Positions 54,145 through 64,000 of a stretch of DNA of 64,000 bases are shown piece by piece (the first letter of the stretch is position 1; the number at the start of each line of letters is the position of its first letter). The translations under genes and the position numbers were made by a program. Under the pieces are notes generated by a model, which did no database searches, was not told the DNA's origin, and was given only the letters and a program-made list of their open reading frames with translations. Source of the DNA: Montifringilla adamsi (taxonomy: Eukaryota > Chordata > Aves > Passeriformes > Passeridae); the NCBI GenBank assembly GCA_017590115.1, contig JAGGNK010015114.1, positions 1,557,307-1,621,306 on the forward strand. The letters run 5' to 3'.

Positions 54145-55383
54145 TTACAGTTCTTTGAAATAGTTACAGTTCATGGGAAACACTGGCACTACGGTCCCGG
54201 TTGATTTCCGTTTGCCTTACTGCTGGGGGAAGTAAAGGATTCAGAAGAGATGGAGCTCAGGCAACCTTGCAGTGTCCATCCCTTCATTCCTGATGAGACC
54301 TAGAGAGGTGAAGGGAAGGGGAGAACACCAGAAATTAGCAGCTCTCCAAGCATGGGATTTGGACAAACATTTTGTCACCAACAAATTATCTGGATAAAGC
54401 AGCATTTGTTTGTGAATCATTCATGAGCAAGCATTCCTCTTCACTTATATATTATTAACTTTGACGTAGTTTGTGAACAAATGTTACCTCTTGGGCATAA
54501 ACTGTTTGCTTGAATTATTTGCAATTTATTGTTGATGGCGTGCGGTTGTTCACCTGGGTCACAGAGTATTGTTTCTCCTTTGAGGTTCAGTGACTGAAGA
54601 GTAATGTGTAGGTAGCAGTGAGAGACAGTTGTACTCACTGCAGCTGTGGATTTGTACTAAGAGGTGGATGCCAGCCCTGGCTCACTGAGGCCCAAGGTCA
54701 GCAAGCTGTGCTGCATATTTCCAATAGGTGGGAGCACATAATTTGGAAATTAGCCGTGTGTATTTTTTCTGTCCTGCATACTTTTCCTAACATTTCTGGC
54801 TGTTAACTGTCAGAGGCAGGATCCTGAGCAGTGGAGACCTGTGGCCTGATTTCTTATGCTTGTTCTTGTATTTGTATGAAATCCCCTAACACTTGTGTAT
54901 GTATCTCTTTTGGATGTGGTTGGGTATAACACAGCACTAAATTAACTGGGACTGATCTTTAGGAGATCCGAAAAAGCATTGCATGTGAGCACAAACATCA
55001 TACATGGGGTAATTTTATGGTTTGCTTTTGTGTCAGGTGGATTGTTCTGCTGAACTATGGCAAAGATTATTTTTTGTTCACTGTACCGTTGTAAACTAAG
55101 TGAATGGTTCTTCTTGGACCTGTATGGTAGCAGAGAGAAAGTCATATGAAAATTCAATGACTTGGATGTTTAGAAAATAGGGAATAATAATAACTTGTAT
55201 TTTTTAGTGATTTTCAGTATCGTTTGGAGTAGCTGAATAGAGAGAAAAAAACTTAGGAACAACATACTAAAGATATGGCATTTATTCATTTGAATCTTTC
55301 ATATTTATTCTTGAAGACATTCCTCCCTCTTCTCAAGGGCTTCCTCACACCAGTCCATTTCTGCAGTCCATTGTTAATGCAGG

Positions 55384-55404
55384 ATGTATGTATATATGTA
55401 TATA
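55384..55404 (+). repeat. TGTATA microsatellite
   Basis: TGTATGTATATATGTATATA, a short TA/TG alternating stretch. Confidence 0.75.
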
Positions 55405-58064
55405 ATGCAGTCCTCTACACATTCTCTGTATGACAGTAGATTTTATATTATTGTTTAAAACTGTGAGGAAAAAAAAAGGAAAAATATAGTAAAAATACAA
55501 CATAATTTTAATGGCACATTGAATTTGTTTATCTATTCATATGTGTTATAAGTAATTGGTATTTTTAATATGCTACTATTTGCATTTTGTAGTGTATTTT
55601 TGTAGGCACAACTACTATTAACACAACTCTAGCTAGTATTACTGAACAATGTAAAGCCATATTTTAGTGGTTTTATCTTCAATAAAAAAGCTCTTTCAAA
55701 ACCAGTTTTTCCACATCTTGAAATTTTGTTTGAGCTTCAGAAGAAAATTATATGTATATAAATTAGAGTGAGTACTACAACAACACAGTATATATTGTTT
55801 TGGCTATAAAATATCTGTATTTAGAAACACAACCAAGGGAAACCTTCTAAAGACAAGGAAATGAGTACAAAATCAGCGAAGGAACTGGCATGAACTCAGT
55901 AGTTCTGTCCCAGTGATTTCCAGTGCTGCCTTTTCTCGCTGCTGGGAGAAGGTGAGGCCAGTGTGAGGAATCTCTTTTTGTTGGTGTGTGAAGTTTCACT
56001 GCACTCAGACTCCCTATGCTACTGCTTATTTGATTGGACACTTAAAATTAGAAGCTTATTTGGCGTGTTTTCCTGGCTTGAGGCTTTCAGAAAATAATTG
56101 CTTTTTAGCTTGGGTTCTTAGGATAATGAGGCTTAAATGATGACATTGCTGACTGTGGGCCCCCTTGGATACACCTCCCCAGCAAGTCCCACTGTGGGCA
56201 GGTTCTGCTCAGTTCTCAGAATCCTGTACAGTCGCACAAGTCGTTCTAAGAAGAGTCAAGATTGTGTGTACTAAATATGAGCTGGTTTTACTCTTTGTTG
56301 GTTTTGAATTTCACGTTGTGTTACGTTGTCTCCTGGGGCTTTATTCATCTATTACTCTGTAAAATGCTATTTTACAGAAAAAAGAAAATAAGAAGAGATA
56401 AGGAAAAAACCTCTGAAAATAATGTGAGGAACATTCTTGTAATTCTCAATCTACTAATGGGTATACATGAAGGATTAGTAGATGAGTCTTGAAGACATTC
56501 CAGAAACTTCACAGAATACATGTGTTCTTCCAGGTATTTAGCACTTCTGTGGTGATGGGTTGGTTTGTCTGCAGTAAGCACGGGATCCTTGTCCATTAGC
56601 TGCAGCAGTGTCAGTGTTGTTAGAGCACCAGTCCAATGAGTTGTAATCCCAAAGGTACGGGTAGGGATTTGAGAGCACACTGCACCTGGAGGAGTGTGCT
56701 GCTCTCCTCCTGTCACATACTCTGAATCTCTTCCTATGACCTTAAATCCAGTGAGTGGGTAAGCAGCAGACACCTCTGCCCTCACCTCAGTGATATGACA
56801 GGACTGTTGTGAGGCTTGGCCATGTTCCTTCCACTGCAGGGATAAAGCTTTTGGCTTCAAAGGGAGGGGAAGTGGAGCATGGGAGGGGTGAGTGTTTTCA
56901 GGGTGCTGTTTACAGTGTTACCTAACTTTGCTGGCTTTTGTGGATACAGAACTAGTAAAACCTGATAGCCTACTTAATTCTCATCCTTAATGGCAAGACA
57001 GAGGTCCATCTGAGACCCTCTGCAGTACACAGCAATGACAGTGATGCATCTAGAATGGCTTTGCTTGAGCAGAGTTTGTCACATATCCTGAAGAGGCACT
57101 TTGGGTGACAGGAAACTACTCCAGTCTCCTGGAAGTCACTATCAGGATCTCCAGATTTGTAGGGCTCGTTTGGCTTCTTCACAGAGGATATGCAGGGACT
57201 GCTGTGGTTGCAGACCTCCCAGAATGAGGGATGAAGTCATGACAGTAAACTTTTGTTGTCCTTTTTCACATGTGACAGTCTTAAGGCAGTGGAATGGCCC
57301 CAAACTGTGTGCTCTGAGATCTTTTGCAGTTCCTGAGTGAAGGGTTGCAGATTCACATTTAAAGAGGGAAAACCTTACATGAAGGACCTCCAGGGTTGGC
57401 TCTGGCTCTTCAAAGACACAAAGTCTTTGAACAGGGGATTAGTAATCAGAGGAATTCAGGGACAAAGAAAGCTTAGGGAAGAAATTAAAAGAGAGAATTG
57501 TGATTTCATAGCAGATGCAATGAAGGTAGCAAAAGACAGGCTGTACTAAATGTAATCAGGCATTGATTCCCTTTGGGGAGTGACAGAAGCGGCAGTGCTG
57601 CCGGGGCTCTGTGCCAGTTCCATCCATTGCCAAAGTACCCATACAGCTGTTGTTTGGAGATAGCATTTCTCTGGAATGTACCATTTTCTTTTATTCATGG
57701 GAGTGGGAAGTGATAGCTAGTTTATTTGAAATCCATCAGTGTAAAACACGTTGTTAACAAAGGCTGCACATGCTATCGTGGTACACTTTCCCCCCTTTTA
57801 TAGACCCTGCATAAATATGTACACCCTCCTTCAGGTTGTTCAGTGGAGGGGCTGCACATGAGTGACTTGTGGCATACACCAGCCTCTTGCTCTGAATAAT
57901 AAGCAAAATTAACTGAATTGTGTAGAAAAACGTGTTATATATGCTGCTTAGAACGAACCAGCTCAGGCCTTAGGGGAAGTGTCCTGCTGTAGCTTGTTGG
58001 TCGTGTGTGCGCTGGCGATTGCTTGGTGATTGCATTTCTGCCACACCCTGAGTACTGAGCTCTT

Positions 58065-58087
58065 TCTGTCTGTCTGTCTGTCTGTCT
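58065..58087 (+). repeat. (TCTG)n microsatellite
   Basis: Nearly six uninterrupted TCTG units. Confidence 0.93.
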
Positions 58088-59847
58088 TCAGCTCTGGGGA
58101 AACGCCTTTTGCTCTCCTGTATCCTCACACCTGTAGCTGGGGATGCAAGTGGAGCTTCCCTCTGTGATGTGAGGAAAGTACTTGGGCAGTCAGGCCCTTC
58201 TGTCTCTCAGACATTGTATCTGAAAGAGCTGAAGAGCCAAATCTAGGACAGGCAAAAAGATTTAGACCAGGAGTTTAATCTTCAAAAATCAGAATATAGA
58301 ACCAGGCTGATTCTGAACACTAGGGTAAATGATTTGTCATAATATTAAGATATATTTTAATTCCACGGTTTTAATTGTAGTGAAAATCCAAGCCCTTTAG
58401 CATGTTTTGCTGGGGCAAAACAAAAATAGGAGCAGTGAAAATTTGGATGGAGATGAAAATTTGGATGTATTTGCAGACACAGAGATGCAGTTTATGTCAT
58501 TCAGTGGATCAGTTTGCTATAATCATCTAGGCCAGCTGCTCTGCATTAAGCTACACTAATCAGGGTAATGTCTATTAAAAATACTATAAGATATATTGTA
58601 GAGAATTTAGCTATAACTATAAAAGAGAATGAACATTAAATTAGGTCTTTGAATGAAGTTAAACCCAAATGTCCCCCAGTTTTTTTGCTCTAAAATAGCA
58701 AAATGTTCTTAAAATGCATGCATCTAATTTATACCTGTACATTTCTAAAATTTATAGTTTAGACTTGGTCCAGTGTATAACACAGGCTTTTCTTTGGCTA
58801 AACAAATGCTTTTTTCTCTGAAACTAATGACAGGCAGTACTGGAGATTTAAAGCTAATGCATTTATGATAGAAAATAAAATTACAATTAGCTTTGTGAGC
58901 AGAATTTAAGCATTAGATGAAACATCAGCCTCTGTCCTGTTTACCCATCTTTGGCTTTTTATCAGGTAAATGTTATTTTCTGTTTTCCCTTGGCTAATAC
59001 TTGCTTTCTGTTGTCCTGTTTTTTGGCTGAGGTTACAGACTGTACCTGTGGTTGCCGTCCTTGCTCTGAAAAGCAGCAGTCCGTACGGCAGTGGTGACTG
59101 CAGCAGTGCAAACATGGCCTTTTGTTGTAGCAGTTCTGGCCGGGATGGAAGGAATTTTCCTTCCTTTTGGGAATGAAAAGAGCACATTTCAGTCTGTGTC
59201 AGTGAGCTGATGGGAGCTCGGCTGAGGGGGCTGCCGTGGAACAGGGAGGGGCCGTGGCTCACCAGCTGGCCCTCAGCGCTGCACAGCTCCTCCTGTGAGC
59301 TGAGGTTTTCCTTATTCAGTGCGCTGGAAGGAAGAGGAAATGCTGGCCTTTTTGTGTGCTCACTTCACTGTAGTACCATCAAATCTTCCTATTTGGCTTG
59401 GACTGCTGGAAAAGAATATGTTAGTGTGACTTTTATATAGGGAATATTCAGTGATGTTTTTGCTTTATAAATTCTTTGGAGTTTTTGAAATGAAAAACAT
59501 CTCAGCAAAATGGAGTTAATTTGAGTGTATAAAATTGAGTGTACAAAATACATGTTTTTTTTTTTTTGAAAATAGATGTTTTAGTTTCCAATACTTCAAA
59601 GCTTTCTTGTGGAAAAAAATCTTCAGTTCTGCTTCCATTTGGACAGCTGGTAGTGTTCCTGCTGCCTTCAGTGGATGCAGCATTGTCTTCTACTGTTTTC
59701 TATCAAATTTGTGAAATATCTTTTGTATATTCTGTATATTTTCATCCATCTCTCCTAATAGCCAATTTCAGGTGTTTTAATTTAGTAGCTAAAGAAATTG
59801 TAAAACTTTTGCCTGACTTAGGGGACATGCCTTTTATAGCTGGGAGG

Positions 59848-59946
59848 TTTTTGTTTTTTGGGTTTTTTTTTTTTTTTTTTTTTTTTTTTGTTTGGTTGGT
59901 TGGTTGGTTGGTTTTTTTTGTTTTTTTTTTCCCTCCCCCCAAAAAA
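59848..59946 (+). repeat. T-run with (TTGG)5 and C-run
   Basis: T27 (59863-59889) is followed by five TTGG units, more T-runs and 'ccctcccccc', then A-runs. Low complexity. It is the reason a chance frame there encodes poly-Phe and Gly-Trp-Leu runs. Confidence 0.9.
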
Positions 59947-60210
59947 CCTCAAAACAACAAAACAGAAAATACCCAGGCATTTAATTTGCAGTTATGCTCT
60001 TGTCATAGTGACATCATAGTGATATCAAAAATAAAGAGGCCTATGCTTTTTTTGGACACTGAGAGTGGAACTCATGTTGCTTAAATTTCTGTTTCTACAG
60101 TGCAGTGATCTCCACTGGCCCAGCTGACGAGGTTCCCATCCCAGCACTGGGGGACGAGTCACTGCAGTCAGAGGGGCCCACAGCCTGACCAGCTATAACG
60201 GCCAAGTTTA

Positions 60211-60250
60211 GGCTGGGTTTAGAATCACAGAATCTCCTGAGTTGGACCTG
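60211..60250 (-). mobile_element. Very short CR1 3'-end fragment
   Basis: AGAATCACAGAATCTCCTGA followed by 'gttggacctgac' matches the reverse complement of a CR1 3' terminus, with one tail repeat and the start of the 3' region. Only about 40 bases are recognisable. Such very short insertions are common for CR1. Confidence 0.6.
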
Positions 60251-63200
60251 ACTGCACTGTCTGTGCTGGTTCTCTCTCCACTGGCACAGAATGAGTTCGG
60301 AGCAGCTCACTCAGGTGTGGGTGTCAGTAGTGGAGATACAAAAAGTTGGACAGTTTGAGGGGAGTTGAGAAGGTGATTTTGCTGCATTCAGCGTGTGCCT
60401 TTCCTCATTGTTGTGTTGCCAAGCATCAAGAAATCAATGGACCCATATATTAAAAACAGGGACTTGAAATTTAAAGTAGCAAACATTTGATACACTAGGG
60501 CCTTTCAGATATTGACTGATGGTGACCAGAAAATAGATCAGTACTTTCATTAGATTTGCACTGTTGAAGATCAGTGAGCTTCATCAAAATACATGAGGCT
60601 GGAACAGAATTCAGAGGACAACTGATCTTTAAGATCAGAAGTATACATTCTTATACATACCTCCCTCTGCTCCTCCAGCTGCCAGACATGTCTTGTCAAC
60701 ATAATGCAAACAGGAAATCCTGAGGTCACATAAACTAGCTGGGGCGTAGGTGTGAGTTGTTTGAGACTATCCTAAACAATACAGGTTGTTTTAGAAAGTG
60801 GAATTTGCAGTTCTGAATGTGATGCTAGATGTCCAGCCAGCATATATTCCCCTTCTGTTTTACATTCAGTGCAGCTTTTAAGCCGTTCAGAGGGAATTGA
60901 TATTTCCAAGATCTATGACTGTATCAGTGAGCTAGGCCCATTTGGGTGTAAATCTCAAACACTTACACTAATATTTTAAAGTAAAAAGAAAACAAATTTA
61001 AGTTTTGTAGTGGTCAAATGCAGAATTGGGAAAGCTTGGGGTTTTCTCCTTCATCCAAATGGAAGTGACTCTGTGGAGAAAAATGAATACCAGGTTAGAA
61101 ACAGAACAAATAAAAGAAATAAATAACCACAATGCAGCACTATAAGATTGGTGTCTTAAAGGCTGAGAAAATTAAAGGGAATTTGGCTATAATAAAGGTA
61201 CTGTATCATAGTGAAGTGTAATGCAATTGTAATGTTGAGTCCATTTTGTAGGAACAATAAAAGACCCTAAAAAGAATTCTTTTAAAAAAACCCTATTCCA
61301 TGTGATATTGCAAGTAAACCATACAAATATTTCTCATTCTTAATAATTACTTACTTTAAGCAAATCTACTCGACATTCACACCAGTAAATTCCCACTAAT
61401 CTTACATCAGTACTGAATTAGTCCTGTACTTCCTGTCAATCTGTACAGTTTGATAGTACTTATTTTTATATTTTCATAGCTACTGCTTCTGAAGTAATTG
61501 ATTCTAGGTGTCTGAGAATCTTTTTTCTGTGCTGAAGCCAGTCAAAATCTTGTCCACAGATATTTCTCTCTATATAGCAAATAGTTGTGTTCCTGTAGTG
61601 GTGGTAAACAGTATTTCATGTGCATATCTCATGTAAAGAATGCAGAAGCAAAATATGAATAGCACTGAGACTGTGCCTTTCCCATTATATGAGGTGCTAC
61701 ATTACAGGATCATCCTGCTGAGTTATTAACAAAGGCTTGGCTGGTCATAAACATTTCATAACTGCAAAGTACACTTTGCAAACTGGGTAATACTAACAGC
61801 CTTTTAGCCCAGAGTATTTATCATGGCTAAATGCAGTAGAAGTTGGCTTCTGTCTCTGTGATTGGAGTGCTGTGTGGCAAAGCCACGCTGTGGAATAGTG
61901 GAGCTGGAGAGCTGTACAGGCGGAATGGCATCCCTGTTGTCAGGCCTGTAAAGCAGCTCTGGCTGTTTCTCTGCAGTCTTGAGGTGACCACAGGTTATAC
62001 AGGCTGCATACTCAGCCTTCTCATTGGAAAATGAAGACGTGGCAGGCTCTTGGCTCTGCGTCCGGATCCCCATGTCCCTCTGTGACTTGCAGACATTCCC
62101 TAAGCCACTATATTCTCAAGTTGCAAACCCCAGCTTTGGTCCTGTCATAAAGGATTTGTACTTTCTTTTGTGCCAGCTGATCTGTAGCAGGAGAGGAGGT
62201 GTCATTGTACTGAATATTCCACCTAATCAAAGGTTTTCAGTTAGGGAGTGGATTGACAGTACAGTTATTAGGCATTTTTTACCACTTTCTTGTAGATGTA
62301 GCTTGAATCTCAAGTTATTAGTGACCAAAAAATGCCTACTGTGTGAAGGTTCAACACTGGTCCATGTGCAGCAATGATCATAGTTTGGAGTTCATAAAAC
62401 ACTGATTCACAATCTATCCAAATTGGCTGTTGTGATAGGTAAAAGACGTGCACAAGTGGCTGCTGTCTCAGCCTGGGCTGGTTGTTTCTGGCTCATCCAT
62501 CCTTCATCTTCTGACTTGATACTTTTTTATACTTAATGCATCCTGCGTTAACTTCCCATCAGTCACTCTAAGGTATAAAGTTCCTCACTATTCCCTGTCA
62601 GACAGCTGCTGTATTGATGGTGTACTGTTGATTTCTAAACCCTCTGAGTGGAGAGTTTTAAAGCTCCGTTGTTATCTTTTCTCCAAGAGACTACTGGGAG
62701 ACCTCTGCCCACTCCCCTCCAACCACACACAGTTTGTTATCTGTGACTGCTGTGAGTGTCAGTCCTGCCTGTTCCCTGCAGGATGGAGGCTGGTGCTGGG
62801 GCAGCCTCTGTGGGGCTCAGTTCCTGTGGGGAATTGCCCATCATGGCTGTTAAACCTCCTCTGTGCCACTCCATGTGGGGAGAGCTGGGAAGGACAGAGA
62901 CAGTTTGGCCTTGGCTGTGCTCTGGGAAGCATGGGCATCCTTTGTCCTTTGGGAGAGGCAGACCTCAGCATACACATGTGTTTTCACAATGGACACTCAG
63001 CAGCACTCTGTAGATGCACCAGAACAACAGTACCTGGGAATGTGAGGGATAAGGAAAAGGGCTTCTGGGGTTGTGTTCTATGTCCTTAAAAATTAGGAGG
63101 CAAACTTAAACTTCAAAACATGCAGTTGTGTTTGTTCTGCTGAAAAAGGGTCTATCAGCTGCAGTCAGAAGGGCAGTGCTTACTTTTATTTACTGGTGTC

Positions 63201-64000
63201 TTTGTTCATTATCTTAACCCCGAAAGTAAGCACTGTGTGGATGTGTAAAAAGAATTAATTTCATTCTGAGAGTTATTTCCTAACGTGAAAGAAGAAGAAA
63301 TCGTGAGTGATAGCTTGCTGTGCTCTGACCTGCCTTTTGACTGTAGTTTCATAGCTAAACAAAGAACTGTTCGTCCAAAACATTCTCAACTGTCACTTTA
63401 GAGAACTTAAATAAGATTGATCCGTTCCTAAATCCATGGAACAAAACAATAAAAGAAAGTGCTTTTCACTGCTGCTGATGACCAAGGCAGAGGGATGACA
63501 CTGCCTGTAAGGATAAAATGAACACTGAAACCACTTGCAGGGACTCCTTTATTTTGGAAGTGATTGATTTAAGCTTTTGCTGTAATATTTAATTTGTGTC
63601 TCTGTAATGTGCATCAGTAGTCTGGCCAACTCAGGTTCTTTCTATAGCCTCAACTCTGTAACATTTGCAGAATACATTTCTGGAATTTGTAGGAATTTAT
63701 TCAGGCAAATACATCTAATTTTTCTGTCCATCTTAGGGTGAGTGCTACACAAAATAAGATCCAGGTTAAGCAGAAGAAATGGATTCTATTTGTTCTAGTT
63801 TGCATGACCTGCAGATGATTTTGTTCTTCAACATATTCATTCTTACCACAATTATCCTGCTATTGCCTTTTTTTTTTCTTTGAAATTTTTTATTGCTGCC
63901 AGGAACTATGATAGATTTGTACTGATTATTGTCCTAGCTGATTTTTACCTGGAAAAACCCAGGGAAGTTGGCATTCCCCTTCCTCTTAACCTTGTCTTGG
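60251..64000. other. Gene-free stretch to window end
   Basis: Slightly GC-richer around 62640-63090, where several overlapping frames are open on both strands. No recognisable exon, RNA gene or transposon. Confidence 0.6.

Larger units (their letters stand above)
47981..60210. other. Gene-free stretch
   Basis: Frames of 146-162 codons (47961-48401 minus, 51867-52355 minus, 52250-52729 plus, 56372-56860 minus) show no domain, and two of them overlap each other. 55160-55800 and 58300-58900 are especially AT-rich. Only simple repeats listed separately are supported. Confidence 0.6.

Noticed and set aside
56372..56860. 162-codon minus-strand frame
   Set aside because: Ends in a poly-Leu/Phe run from an A-rich plus strand. 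Nothing recognised. Probably chance.

Overview
This is a stretch of vertebrate nuclear DNA, almost certainly avian and probably from a songbird. It is AT-rich, almost gene-free and intron-like. It holds short, 5'-truncated CR1 LINE fragments, which are the dominant bird repeat and carry the CR1 3' tail. It also holds LTR/endogenous-retrovirus pieces that I recall as passerine types (recall, not a search result), a few microsatellites, and one clear protein-coding gene. I see no bacterial, plasmid or phage features.

The gene is LRRTM3 on the minus strand (27496-29391), a postsynaptic leucine-rich-repeat adhesion protein. Its initiator codon lies in a separate 5' exon. Exon 1 contributes only ATGG (29391-29388). 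After a 354-bp intron, exon 2 (29033-27496) encodes the rest of a 513-residue protein. The end of exon 2 can be read in two ways. If read through, it encodes Val-stop and gives a protein ending in ECEV. If the GTATGA donor that overlaps those two codons is spliced, the protein continues into a longer tail whose exon I do not find here. Upstream of exon 1 (towards higher coordinates) lie a TATA-like box, a dense CpG island (about 29710-30115), a double CRE half-site and a POU octamer, together a plausible promoter. In other vertebrates LRRTM3 is nested, in antisense, inside a large intron of CTNNA3 (alpha-T-catenin). Most of this window is therefore probably CTNNA3 intron transcribed from the plus strand, but I recognise no CTNNA3 exon.

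Layout: 1-27495 is gene-poor DNA with two CR1 fragments and simple repeats. 27496-30180 is LRRTM3 with its leader and promoter. 33.9-37.8 kb is a cluster of LTR-like segments, including a 266-bp tandem duplication with two arrays of a 22-24 bp CpG-rich minisatellite. 39.8-41.2 kb has a long A-run and an identical 123-bp-period tandem duplication. 44.5-44.7 kb is a CR1 fragment derived from reverse-transcriptase and downstream sequence. 46.0-48.0 kb is the 3' part of a decayed endogenous retrovirus: integrase end, G-poor env-position remnant, polypurine tract and 3' LTR. 48-64 kb is again gene-free. The many other ORFs of 60-195 codons look like chance openings.
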